This document shows positions 11,492-23,143 of a DNA stretch of 64,000 nucleotides, in pieces. The stretch is taken from NCBI GenBank assembly GCA_012976225.1, contig JAAVVG010000005.1:62001-126000 (forward strand), written 5' to 3'. The DNA comes from Golubevia sp. BC0850. Lineage: Eukaryota; Basidiomycota; Exobasidiomycetes; Golubeviales; Golubeviaceae. A model generated the notes under the pieces. The model saw nothing but the letters and a program-made list of their open reading frames with translations. It was not told the origin of the DNA and ran no database searches. Numbering within the stretch: position 1 is the stretch's first letter; every line of letters starts with the position of its first letter. The translations under genes and the position numbers were made by a program.

Positions 11492-14088
11492 CTATTCCTC
11501 AGCATCTTCAACTCTAGCGTTTCTCTTTGTAGTAGAGGAAGTAGCAGGTTTAACAGCTGAAGAAGTGGCTTTTGGAGCATCAACTTTCTTAGGAGGTTTA
11601 GCCTGAACTTTCTTTGCTTGAGAACCACCGCCACTGAGTAATGAACCAAACAGAGTCAAAACCGAGAAGAAACCAATAGCAATAACACCAGCAACATTAG
11701 GTTGCTCCTTAACAGCTTCAACAGGATCTTCTCTAACACTAGCGATAAAGTCTTTAAGAACAGCTTCTTGATCTTTTAAGAAATCAACCACCTTATCCTT
11801 TGGACTTTTAGCTGCATTCAATTTCTTATCATTTTCTTTCTTTTTGGATTCATCTTCTTTCTTTTCATCACCTTCTTCAATAGCTTTTTTAACATCGAAA
11901 GTTTCTCTAGAGAATTCTCTAGCTTCTTCAGCATCATGACCAATATAAATGTTATCGAAAAGAATATCTTCATCCATTGTCCAAAGTTCGAAACCAATTC
12001 CAGCAATAGGATTAAAGTTTGATGGATTCAAATCTTCGAACCAATTTGGGTTTTCGATTTGTCTTGGTTCCCAATCACCTGTGTAATCTGGATTCTTCAT
12101 AAGACCTGGAGACCAAATTCCTTTCCATTTTGGATTTGGAATCATAGGAGCAGACCAAGGTCCACATCCTTCAACTTCATCTGATTGACATTTTGGATTT
12201 GGAACTAGAGGTGCGATCCATTCTCCATCTTCTTCATCATCCCATTCTTCAGGTTTGATGGCTGATGGATCTGGAACTGTAAGAGCTTCATCTTCTAACC
12301 AATTCTCAGGTTTGACGGAAGTTTCATCTGGTATTTGAAGTGGAGCGTTGTCATCCCAATCGTCAGGCTTGACTGCATTGACATCTTCAATGTATTCGTC
12401 CATGACCCAATTGTCTGGCTTGGAGTCGTTTGGATCATCTTTGGAAAGGCAAGAGGATATAAGAAGAGAAACACATACTATCAGCGAATCGATTCTCAAG
12501 AAATGAGTTAGGCGGCTGTAGAATCTTTTCGTCTCGAATTCTCCTTCAAAACTCACCAATGATCTTATCAGGGTTGACAGTGGGATTGAAATCTTCAAGT
12601 AAAGATCCCTTCTTCTTAGACTCGTTGTTAATCAAAATATCGTAAGTGTTGTTTGGGCTGGAGAACGGAAAAACCAAGAAAGAGAAGTCATCAGCTTTCG
12701 TTCTTCCTCCAAGAGAGATCGAGATTCAAAAGTCTCCAAAAGGAATCGAAGTTGAAATCTACGAGAGGGTAGAAACTCACTTAACAATCAAAGTGTAAAG
12801 GGTAGAAGTCTTTGAGATCTTTGGATAAGGAGCGTTAACGAGATGTTTCTCCTCGATAACTCCATTGACCGGATTCTTGTGGCGGAAGATGAAGTGAACT
12901 TTGTTGGTTGTTCCACACTAATTTGAAGGGAAAATAGAAGTGTAGTAGGAAAAGATGGAGAGGTCAGCAAGGAGCAAGGTCTTTTCGGTAAGCGAGAGAT
13001 CAAAAAGGAAGGAAGGAAGGAAATCTCACCTTATCAGGACCGAACATGATTGTGTATCTGAGGAAGTAATCATAAGAAAGAGAGAGAGAGAGAGAGAAAT
13101 GGGAAAAGGTCAGTGGAAAGATGGGAGTTTCAGGTTGGGATGGGATAGGTTCTTCAGCTAATTTTGGAAGATCGGGGGTGCACGAGCTCCTTTCCAATTC
13201 TGGTGTCCCACTTCTGTGATTATGAACGGGGCTGACACATAGTCCATGCTTAACTCTGGTAGTTCAGAGATCCGGGAGACGAAAACTATATCTGTAGAAG
13301 CTTTCGACTTTCTTCTAGAACCTCGCTCTCCCCATCTCTCCTTTCCCCTTCCTTCCTCTCCCATGTGCTTCCATACATTCCCATCTGCAATCTTCACTAC
13401 CCCAATACTCACGGAGTCTTATCACTGAACTCTTTCTCCTGAATCCCTTGATCACTTTCACTTAAAAGTTTCAAATAAGCCCCACCACAACTCAAACCTT
13501 TTTGTAATTTTACCTCGTATTGAACCACTAGAGGTTTGTCTTTCGGATCAATGACTTTTGGGAATTGAGCTGAAATGGCATGTTGATTGGCTTTGGTTTT
13601 TAGAACCAAACCTTCGTCTCCTTGTAAACCTGGGAAAACTGAAGGTTCTTCAACAGACCACTTTCCAGAATAGGAAAAGACTTCACCTTCTTTTTGTTCT
13701 TTTGTTGCTTCGGAAGGAGACCAACGAGAAGACCAATCCGAGGTGAATTGTTCGATGAAGGGAGCTGTAAGACTGGTTGGCTGGAAGGGTATGGGTGTGG
13801 GGGGAAGAGAGAAGGTGGGAAAGTTGGAGGGTAAGGAGTGAGTTGAGGAGATGGTTATTGATGAAAGATACAACGGATTCGAAAGAGGATTTTGGACGGA
13901 ATTCTAATGTTGATGGACGGAATTCTAATGTTGAGGGGAGATCTCAGAGCTCTGAATATGAGTCAAGTCGTGTTACTTACAGTGAAAGCAGGTCGTGCAG
14001 CACCTTCAACTTGATCTTCAGCTAGAGTTGCACCGATTGAAGAGAGAGCGATAGCGGTTGCTACTAGTCCAACTGGGAATTGCTTCAT
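11492..14088 (-). CDS. CNE1: calnexin, ER lectin chaperone
   Basis: Calnexin binds monoglucosylated N-glycoproteins in the ER and retains them until folded. Exons (minus): 13981-14088, 13413-13780, 13030-13057, 12781-12917, 12557-12657 and 11492-12438, in phase, 562 residues. The protein starts with a signal peptide ([20 protein letters not shown]), then the lectin domain with [10 protein letters not shown] and [10 protein letters not shown]. The P-domain arm follows, with four type-1 units ([34 protein letters not shown]) and type-2 units ([33 protein letters not shown]). Near the C-terminus a single membrane helix ([20 protein letters not shown]) precedes a basic, Lys/Ala-rich cytosolic tail ending [10 protein letters not shown]. 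The 28-nt exon 13030-13057 and the 362-bp intron before it are noteworthy. Length and domain order fit the family well. Confidence 0.93.
13894..13934. repeat. 21-bp tandem duplication in calnexin intron 1
   Basis: The unit GGACGGAATTCTAATGTTGA plus one base occurs twice back to back, within the intron 13781-13980. The two copies are identical over 20 bases. Confidence 0.85.
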
Positions 14089-14309
14089 CTTGAGAGAAAG
14101 CAGTAGTGAGAATGAGAATGTTGCTCAGTGATGATTGGAAGGAAGTGGAAGGTTCAGAACCAGTGCCAGCGATGCAAGTCTAGTCTAGGCTAGGAATCAC
14201 TTTAGGGTCTCCAAACCTTAAGCTTGGTTGCGATAGTAATCGCTACTTGTACGTTCTTGTTACTCCTTACTCTCGCTCTTCTAATCTGATCCTATCCTAA
14301 TTCTGGATT

Positions 14310-16433
14310 ATGACATCGTCCTCACCAAATTCATTTAATCAATCATCTTCATTTGACACTAGTAGTAATGGATTCTCATCTTTACCTTCTCCATCTCCCT
14401 CTCCTTCAACATCAACTTCAACTTCCAATCCACCGACTGCCACTTCAGCCACTTCCTCACTCTTAAGTCCAACTTATTCAACTTTCCAACCGAACACTTC
14501 AACTTCAACTGTACCTTCCAATCCCTCCTCCTTACACACAACTTCTTCTTCATCGGATCAACTTCTTCACCTCTTTCAAAAAAGGATTCAAACCTTCATT
14601 TATTTGAAACATTCCTTATCGGGGAAACAGTCTTGGTTCAATACCATACGTTTAAGTAAAAGAGATTTGGATTTAACTTTCTCACCTGAAAGTATGAAAA
14701 AACGTACCAATCGATTTTTACTTCTAGGGATCAATTTGGGGAATTTATTGGATTCAAATCCAACTTCAACTTCTATGGAAGGAGCTACAGAGTTCTGTAA
14801 AACCATTTTGAACCTGATAGGTGAATTAGATCTTTACATGGAAACTGGAGAGACTCCTTCAAATAATGGTAGGAAATCAAATGGGACGACTTCTACCATT
14901 GGCAAGAATTTCAATTTCTTTGGAAGTGTCAAAGGTGGGAGTAAAGCTGGAAAGAAAGGAATGGGGTTGGGGTTGGGTTTAGGTGGGAGTGGATTCGTAG
15001 GAACAGGAGGAGTTGGAGAATTTGGTGGAACTGGAACTGGAGGTGCTGAAAGTATAGAAAGGGATTCGTTGAATTACTCAAGTGGAACTTCTTCTCAAGG
15101 GGTTGGAATGACAAATCCTGGAATGGGAAATTTTGGCGGGAAAGATGAGGGACATTTATTGATCGTCAATGTTGTGAGTAATAGATGCGACACATCCCTT
15201 CTCCCCCAACCAGTACGATTCCATAGAGTTGATTTCAGTCTCTTTTACCCCCTCCATCTCTCTCTCTCTCTCTTTTGCTCTGGTTTGATCTCTAAAGCCT
15301 TACCACCTAGACTTCTTCCAAACCTTCTTCACTCTCTGTGACATTCTTTCAGAAATCTATCATCGTCTAATTTTTTACCTAGGATCTTCACCTGGTTTAA
15401 TCACTCTTCAACCTTCTTCTACCTCGACCAATTCCTCAATTTCAGGTCTAACATCTTCTCAAGCTCAAACCCTTTCTTCACTTCTCTCCTCAAGTACCAA
15501 TCCAAATCCAACCGCAACCGCAACCGGTGCCTCTAATTCCATTTCCTCGAATTCTTCAACTCCAGGTCTTTATGGAAACAATGGATCTTCTTATTTTCCA
15601 TCGCCTCCTAATTCTATTGGGTTTTCTGCCAATGGAACTCTTGGCAGCTCCGGAGTTGCAGAGGATTGGCCGGCACCTAGGAGTAGTTTTGAGAATCAAA
15701 GTAGTGGGGTGGGAACTTCCATTAAAGGTCAGAGTGGGAGCTTGAATGTTAAAGTTGAAGTCATGGCTAAGGTTGATGGCAAGTTCAAGGTGAGTAGATT
15801 GGAGGTTCATTGAGTCCTCGCTGACCCCTTGATGAAAGCAACAATTCGACTAGACTTCTTAACCCTGAAAGAATCTTCTCTCTGTTATCCTCCCTTCAAT
15901 CTCTTTCTTCTCTTTCTCTTTCACAGAAAATCATTTCTCAAATTTCAAAAGAATTGGACACTTTAGCTCGGAATCTAATCAAAGAAGAACTTTCATCTCT
16001 CAACCCTTTACTTTCTGAATTGTTACCTCCGATTCCAAATCCAGTTTCTGTTTCCAATATCAACCCATCTCAATCTACATCAACTTCAAACAAGAACTCC
16101 ACTTCTAATTCTAATTCCAATTCCAATTCAAGCTCCAACCCGACTCATTCTCACACTTTCTCAAATTCATCTTCCAACACCAATCAATTCAATCGAACAG
16201 GAACGGTCTCTCCATTCTCTGAAACCCCTCCTGGAATGACTGCTCCAAATTCAAGTAATACTAATAGCGGAATCTCAGGTTTACCAACTAGTTCTGCTGG
16301 TTCTGCTTTTCCTTTTACGAATAATTTGAATGGGGATTTTCCAAGCAATGTCGGGGGGTTTGGTAGGAAAACTTCGGACGTTAGTTTGGGAAAGAGTGGG
16401 AAAGGGGAATTGTTGGAAGAGATGGGGATTTAG
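14310..16433 (+). CDS. unknown Ser/Asn-rich protein with conserved helical core
   Basis: Exons 14310-15173, 15298-15789 and 15927-16433 join in phase to 620 residues. After an 85-residue Ser/Thr/Pro-rich lead comes a probably globular region (LLHLFQKRIQTFIYLKHSLS, QSWFNTIRLSKRDLDLTF, MKKRTNRFLLLGINLGNLLD). A Gly-rich spacer follows, then the segment PYHLDFFQTFFTLCDILSEI, a Ser-rich linker, KVEVMAKVDGKFKKIISQIS, and a low-complexity Ser/Asn tail ending LLEEMGI. The pattern of helical blocks separated by disordered linkers resembles an uncharacterised fungal family I recall only vaguely; I assign no function. The three coding blocks sharing conserved-looking hydrophobic patterns argue it is a real gene. 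Confidence 0.7.
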
Positions 16434-17504
16434 GATTCAAGATTTAGGGATTTGAAAACCCTTTTAGAACGACAAGGAGAAAGCAAGGCTCAAGACTTTT
16501 TAACGACGAGGTTCTCTTATATGTATCATTTTTCTTCCAATCTTCAAGTTTTCATTCAATCATCAACGCAATTTTATATCTACTTCACGGGTTCGAGCTT
16601 TGCAAGAAGTAGAGAGTGTGAAACGTTTGTCTTCTGAGACTCAAACAATGTGATAGAGGTGAGTTTGTTACGAAAAACTTTTTTGCTTTGTGCTTCATTT
16701 CATTGGATTAGAAAAGTTCGGGTCCGACAGTAAGAAAACCAATGATGCACAAAACTCAAGAGATCGAAGAGATTCGATCCACTTTATAAGTAACCCATTT
16801 CGAAAAATGATTGGGGTAGCTCATGGAAGCTCATCTTTGAGATCAAATTTGCCTTTGGTCTCTGAGATGAAAGAACGGAAAGCTGAGGTTAGGAGGATCA
16901 GGGATGAAGCATGAGCATTGGGTGGACGGTGGACCTCAAACGCGACTTTTGCTGATTAGACTCTCCCGTTATTTCTCTTGCTTTCTCTAGCCCTTCCTTC
17001 CTTTCTCAGAGTTAAGCTAATTCTGACCTCACTCGTGAGACCAGGGGAGAGGTTTCTTCAGAAGGAGGAATTTGTCACTACGATGGGTTTGTTTCTAATT
17101 TGTCTGTCCGTAGAGAGCTGCAAGCACGGCTCTTCGTGGCCAAAAGACTCTTTGGAAGTGGTGGAAATCAATCGAGTTGTAGCAAAAGACCAAGCGATTC
17201 TGTTTCGAATATCTTACACTTTCGAATCATACATAGCTCGATTGATTGTACTTCTCCCTTGTGTGCGATTTCAGATTTCAGATGTTCGTGATCGCTTCTG
17301 ATGGTCACCCATCTTCCCATGTGTACTCTTATCCAACCTTTGTGATGAATCAAGGAATATACTGTATACGAATCTAAAGATGCATCGTTCCTCTTCAACA
17401 CATACACAAGACAAACATGGAAAACGCGGACCAAAATCACGGGAGGTGGCAATCTCTCTCCGGTTAACGAGTTAGTACATTTCGGTACACTTCTATTTTT
17501 CTAC
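16434..17504. other. intergenic, no gene seen
   Basis: About 1.1 kb downstream of the unknown gene and upstream of the hydrolase. Open frames at 16690-16914 and 16978-17301 are short, motif-free and flank no convincing splice sites. The right end carries the hydrolase promoter. Confidence 0.5.
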
Positions 17505-17512
17505 TATAAAAG
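17505..17512 (+). promoter_or_regulatory. TATA box of the hydrolase gene
   Basis: TATAAAAG lies 60 bp upstream of the ATG at 17573, within CTACTATAAAAGG. A textbook TATA box is rare among the promoters in this window, which suggests a regulated or inducible gene. The short distance implies a 5' UTR of about 30 bases. Confidence 0.6.
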
Positions 17513-17572
17513 GATTCGATTTCCAAGGACTTTCCCATTCTCCGTCTCCTTTGACTCACAATCTCTATCGCC

Positions 17573-18895
17573 ATGTCAGCAATTCAAGACCATCAAGAGA
17601 AGCTATCTCAACACACCAGAGTTGATGCCATGATTCCTTCTGCATCGAAAGGGGTTCACATTTCCGCTTGGAAGTATCTGCCGACTGGTTACACTCAGGG
17701 TCAGAAGATACCAGTAGTGATTGGAGGAGTGAGTAGACTTGTATCGCCGAGCTTAAAACGCATGTTCATTTACGATTCCTCTCTTTCTTTTGCGTCGATT
17801 CACAGAATGGAATCACTCTTCAAAAAGCAAACGGTCTGGATCCTTACGGTTCTGTAAGTCCTTCTAAGTCCTCTACTCAGCTTCTCAGTTGACAAAAGTC
17901 GGATGAACTAAGTCATGATCTGCTTCCCCCCTCCCCCTCCCCTGTTCTTCAGTACTTTGCCAAGTTAGGCTACGGTGCGATCATGTTTGACTATAGATAC
18001 TGGGGTGCATCCGAAGGGAAAGTGAGTATGAAGAACAAAATTTTATTCACGGATCCATCGACACTGATTCCTTTCACCTCCAGCCACGCTACGTTGTCGA
18101 CATCCCCTCTCAACACGCAGACTTTAGATCTGTCATCGAATGGGCTAGAAATCAGGCTGAGTTCGATCCGGAAAAGGTCGTTCTTCTTGGAAGCAGTCTA
18201 GGCTCAGGTCACTCCACCGTCGTAGCATCAAAAGACAAGAGAATAGCTGGAGTTATTGCTTTAAATCCATACGCAAACCCAGTCTCGACTTTGCTGGGAG
18301 TGATTTCACCATTTAACATAGCTCTGATGCCTTTAGCCTTGGTGGATTGGACTTTAAGTCTAGGTAGTAGAATCTCTTTGTTCAAGCCAATATTAGTCAA
18401 GCCGACTCACAAATGGGATTTGGAGAAGAGGAAACCGGCAGGAAAAATTCAATTCAGTCTTCTGAACGCTGGTGATACGGCAGAACGAGCTGCTGAAGTC
18501 GACAAGAACAGTCCAGAAGGGTGAGTCTAAAGCAAAAATGAACCAAGTCAAAACCATCTCTTACTTCTTACCTCTCTTTACTCGACAGTGAACCTTATCC
18601 CTACAAGATAGCAGCCAGAATCTTATTGACCCTGCCTTTCTATGCTCCAACTTTGAAATCAAGCAAAGTCAAATGCCCCTACTTGGTCTTGGTTTCGAAG
18701 GGAAGAGACGCGCTGGCTCCAACTTCAGCTGCTATCAAGATGGCAAAGAAAGCTGAAAAGGGGGAATATGTAACAGTTGGAGATGAGAGATCAGGACACT
18801 TCGCTGTTTATGATGGAACTACAACTGGAAATGCTGTTGATGAATGCTTGGAGAAATCAGGCGAATTCCTTCAAAGGATCCTCCTACCACTATAG
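17573..18895 (+). CDS. alpha/beta hydrolase
   Basis: Five exons (17573-17728, 17806-17853, 17953-18021, 18084-18520, 18589-18895) give 338 residues. The fold is indicated by the strand and turn GYGAIMFDYRYWGASEGK (oxyanion region), the nucleophile elbow VVLLGSSLGSGH (G-x-S-x-G), the acid segment VSKGRDALAP and the catalytic His in SGHFAVYDG. This is the order expected of a Ser-Asp-His hydrolase related to dienelactone hydrolases and X-Pro dipeptidyl-peptidase-like esterases. Substrate cannot be read from the sequence. There is no signal peptide, so it is probably cytosolic. It has its own TATA box and does not share a promoter with a neighbour. Confidence 0.85.
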
Positions 18896-19176
18896 TTTTC
18901 TCTACATTTGTTTTGGCCATTTGTCAAATGACGATGATTGTACGATTTACTAAATACCCTGAATTTAATTTTTTGCCTTTCTGATATGTTTATTATACGT
19001 CCTTCGAACAGAAGCGAGGTGAAGATGTGAGCAGCCGACAGCGGACTGACAGCAAGTAGAGTCTCACATTCGAAATGAACACCAGTCTTGCATCCAGTTC
19101 CATGTAAATACGTTCCAATTTGAAATGAAAACAAAAAGTGAATGAGGTAATTTGTAGAAGCTAACTTCTCCCCTTC

Positions 19177-20847
19177 TCAGATTTTCATCCTCAGCCCAAT
19201 CCAGGCCACTTTATCTTCCTCAACGAATCCACATTTGCTGAACAAAGCTCTAGGTCCAACATTTCCAACTTCCGTTACTGAAAGACAAGGAGTCAGATAT
19301 CCGTCCGTTTTACGCTCCAACAGCTCAGTAATTCCAGCTTTCTTAAGTCCATATCGTTGCATCAGAGCTATTCTTGGAGCCATGAGATTCATGACGATCG
19401 TTCCGATTCCTTTGCCCTTTCCTTGGTTCAGTCTTCGATAAGCTTGCGGGACGTGGAGAGAAGCTAGGGCCAGGTCGTCGTGATTGTAGCACCAGCCAGC
19501 AGCAGCTCCTGTTTGGAAAGATGTTTTGCTTGGGGCCATGTCTCGAAGTAACACGGAATGAGAGAGATGGGAAGAGACGTAATCCCTCGGGAATGGAATC
19601 TTGTTTGTGGATTGAACCTGTATTGATTGAGATATTGAGAGAAACGCCTGTCAGTTGTGTACGAGACGAAATCGATTTGTGAGACGTAGATCTCAAGAAC
19701 CCTCTGCTGGATCAGAAACAACAAGACATCCAGAATCTCTTCAGATCTTTTCCACAGCCATGTGAAATCCTTGGCTCCAATTAACTCTCTCGGGGAGAGT
19801 CAACAACGGAGGGACGACACGACTTTGACAACTTACGAGATCGATTTCCTTCTCTCTAATCCTTTCGACCTTCCATCTACCATCAATTAACTTTGGATTA
19901 GCCTCCCCTTCAGGTTTGTAGTCATCCCGAATCATCTCGTTCAGCTCTCTTTGGCTGCATTCCTTTGCATAGGCCACGTACGACCCCGACCATTCTTTAG
20001 TGAGAATTTTTCCCTTACCTTCGTCTTGAGTACACCAGCTCTCAACAAGGTCACATATTCTTTGTTCAATACCACAAAGAACGAAGAAAGACCCCTCTGG
20101 AGTCGAATCTTCATCTTTCCCGTTCTTCTCATCTTCGATTTGGTTTTGCTTGAGCTTCTCAGCCAGCCAACCCTTGACCATCCTTTCCAGCAGTTGTTTC
20201 TCTGATGCTATGACTTCTGTGTTAGGAGAATCTGAAGAGCTTGCTGATTGTTCAAGGCTCCTTGATCGAAGAGTCGATTGCGAAGAGATCCAAAGGTCGA
20301 TTCTTGGACCACTGGATCGATCCGGCATTGGCATTGGAAGAGCATAGATTAGCACAGCCCATAGACCTGATTTGTTGAGTTCCGAATGAGAAGACTCTTG
20401 TTTGTTCGGCTGAGGTTCGTTTAATACTGCAGGTGGAGGGTTCCCAAAAATGAAAACTTCTAGACCTGGCTGATGCTTGAAGAATGCAGACCACGGATCT
20501 GATTCTACTTCTGTTGATAAGACTAATAAGGATGTAAAATCTGAATCGTGATTGGAAGACTGAAGGACTGTCGTTGCTGAAGAAGGTAGAGGTGGGATTG
20601 TCCAGGGAGAAAGAAGCCGATTACGAACTTTGAATGAAGAAGGCAGTGAGCTTGAAAATGATAATTCAGATATCAAAGCAGTAAATCTGATAGAAGTTGA
20701 AGAATAAATGGGAATTGAAGCCATGACGAACGGAGATGAAGAAGAGGGAAGGATGACTCGATGACTCGATGAGGAAGAAGCTCGAGAGGAGATCGAGGAG
20801 ATCCTCGAAGGTAGAAGAGATGATCGATGAAGAGAAAGTAAGCCCAC
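19177..20847 (-). CDS. GNAT-family N-acetyltransferase
   Basis: Two exons on the minus strand, 19837-20847 and 19177-19617, join in phase to 483 residues. The C-terminal part has the acetyl-CoA-binding layout of GNAT enzymes: a strand block (DDLALASLHVPQAYRRLNQG), an R/Q-x-x-G-x-G/A-like loop in NQGKGKGIGTIVMNLM, and the end GNVGPRALFSKCGFVEEDKV, where a late helix and GF-x-E motif are typical. The N-terminal 330 residues begin with a Ser-rich lead (MGLLSLHRSSLLPSRISSIS) and are less recognisable. An internal Met (MASIPIYSS) may be the true start, with the Ser/Arg-rich lead acting as a targeting signal if used. Substrate unknown. It is divergent from SNX3, sharing a 160-bp promoter. Confidence 0.7.
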
Positions 20848-21009
20848 TTAGAGACTAAATTCAAGATGAATCAAGAAGAAAAAGACTGAAAAGAGTGTGT
20901 GGTTAGAAGAGAAGAGCCTTCGCTAAATTTCTTGCTCTCGAGTCTACATCTGATCATACATTCTTCAGCTCTTCTCCTTAAACCACCTACTAAGATCTGA
21001 ACTGCCAGC
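20848..21009. promoter_or_regulatory. shared divergent promoter, GNAT gene and SNX3
   Basis: 162 bp separate the two start codons, so both promoters and 5' UTRs must lie here or overlap. No TATA box is evident. Confidence 0.5.
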
Positions 21010-22484
21010 ATGTCAACGCTTTACGGGAATTCATCTGGAACGAATCCGCTTTCAGGATTCGCAGACGAGTTACCTCAAGAGGATGAAGTAGATCCATGGG
21101 GACCACCTCCATCCTCAACGAATAATAACTCTTCTACAACTTCAACTTCCACTTCCATTCCAACTGGAAATCTATATTCATCAACCTCTTCTCCTCCTCA
21201 ATCCAAATTCAATCAAAACGCTTACCAAGAGTCTTCTCCCTCCTCAAGGTTTAACGACAGCTACATCTCGAATCCTTCTTACAATTCTCAACCTCAACCC
21301 GATAATTACAATCAACCTCAATCTAACTACTACTCAAATCAACAATCAACTTCATCTCAATCGCCCTACAACAGCGGCGCAGTGGGAGTGGGAGGAGGAG
21401 GAGGAGGAGGAGGAGGGTACGATGATGCAGCTCCAACTACTTCACCTTACTATCAATCTCAACCTCCACAACCTCAACAGCAACCACCTCCTCAGCAACA
21501 AGCTTATCAACCTTATTCACATCAAGGTCAACCAAACAGGCCTTCTCCTTTCGCCTCTGCTTCTTCTCCTTCGATTCGTCCACCTGGACCTCCTCAAGGT
21601 TCATCCTTCAGACAAGGTCCTTCAGCTCCAGCTCCTGTCTACTCTCCTTTTGCCAGAGTGGAGTCTTTGAACAACCATAGGGACAATAACACAGAGGACA
21701 TGTATGGTGTACCGGAGAACTTCTTGGAGGTGGAAGTGAGGAATCCTACTACTCATGGTTAGTATCTTTTTGAGAGAGGCGATGCAAGTTTATGTGTGAG
21801 AAAGTCTCTGTGAAAAGCAAGATAGATGATTGAATCTTGGGAGGACCAAAGTCATGCTTCTCGGAGGTTGAGCACTTGAACAGGATTGAAGATCACAATT
21901 GTTCTTATCTCTGACCAACCCCCTTCTCATCTCTCACTCTCTTCGATTTCTAGGATTCGGACGTAAAATGTACACAGACTACGAGATCGTCACAAGGGTG
22001 AGTAGAAACATCTTAATCCCTCCAGTCGAAAACTCTCCTCTTATCTTCACCTCCCTCTGATTGGATTCCTCTCTCAAATCTAACAGACCAACATCCCAGC
22101 TTTCAGAGTTCGTTATTCATCAGTCAGACGTCGCTACTCAGATTTCGAGTACTTCAGAGATATTCTAGAGAGAGAATCGACGAGAGTAAACATTCCAGCG
22201 CTACCTGGAAAGGTGTTTACAAATCGATTCACTGATGAAGTCATTGAGAGCAGAAGGGAAGGATTGGAAAGATTCTTGTTGGTTGTGGCTGGTCATCCTC
22301 TTTTGCAGGTGAGTTCTAAAAGAAGGAGAGAATGGAAGAGAGGAAGGGAAAACGAATATTGTTTTACTACCTGTCAAGTTCTGATTCCCCTTTTTTCTCT
22401 TTTTCTCAACGAATACAGACTGGATCTAAGGTTCTTTGTGGATTCTTACAGGACCCGAACTTTGATCGTAACCAATGGGTTTAA
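21010..22484 (+). CDS. SNX3: sorting nexin SNX3/GRD19
   Basis: SNX3 is a PX-domain protein that binds PI3P on endosomes and acts with retromer to return cargo to the Golgi. Exons 21010-21757, 21954-21997, 22087-22308 and 22419-22484 join in phase to 359 residues. The C-terminal 145 residues are a classic SNX3: [37 protein letters not shown], the PI3P-binding [23 protein letters not shown]-like [20 protein letters not shown] and the end [19 protein letters not shown]. The first 210 residues are a Pro/Gln/Ser-rich disordered extension with a nine-Gly run, much longer than in the yeast protein of about 160 residues, yet in frame and without a splice-site alternative. The DPWGP motif near residue 30 could be a clathrin-adaptor-type peptide, but this is speculation. 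Confidence 0.92.
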
Positions 22485-23143
22485 AAGGATTGATGATAGC
22501 TTTCGGTGGGACGCCTTCAAATTTAAACGTCCTTGTTCAAATTCGAGCTGAACCACTTCTACAGCCTGAGTTTTCCAAGGTCTCTTAATTCGAAGGGTTC
22601 TAATTCTGTCCTTCAAGCTTTGCAGTCTGGTTTGAGACCACTCTTCCTCCTCTTTGTTGTTCTTGATCTCTTATTTCGTTTTTTCATGCCTCGGTCGTGT
22701 CTGTGTTGTTCTCTCGCACCCGCTCTCATCTGATAAATCTGTTCCTTCAATCCTTTTTCTCTCAAAATTCAAATGCTATGGTTATGGCCTAAAATCCCAA
22801 TCAACTTGTGTCCTTGTGGGACGATTGAAAGCAGTGCGACTCGACTTAGTCTGTGCCCCTTTCGATTCTTTCCACCACCCACCAACCTGTTATCACTTCA
22901 TAGTGAACGACCTCAAGATTCAGAGATTCCGGACCAAAGTTACGATCAGTAGAGAGAACAGTTCTCTCAACTTTACGACACATCAACAAGACGCAAGCAG
23001 CAGAACGAGCATCCTTTGTTGCTCTCCTTTCCCCTCTTCCCCTCTTCAACTGTTCATACGCTCTTCAATTCGAACCTACCTCCATAGCAATAACATCTAG
23101 ATAGAGTGAAAATCAATCAGCTTATTCCTGCCAAGATCAAGAG
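22485..23143. other. intergenic between SNX3 and SHE3-like genes
   Basis: About 660 bp holding the SNX3 3' end and the promoter and 5' leader of the next gene. Frames here are short and motif-free. Confidence 0.5.

Noticed and set aside
13158-13412. 84-codon frame on the minus strand within calnexin
   Set aside because: It lies in the intron; joining SDKTP to [11 protein letters not shown] across it restores the calnexin lectin sequence exactly.
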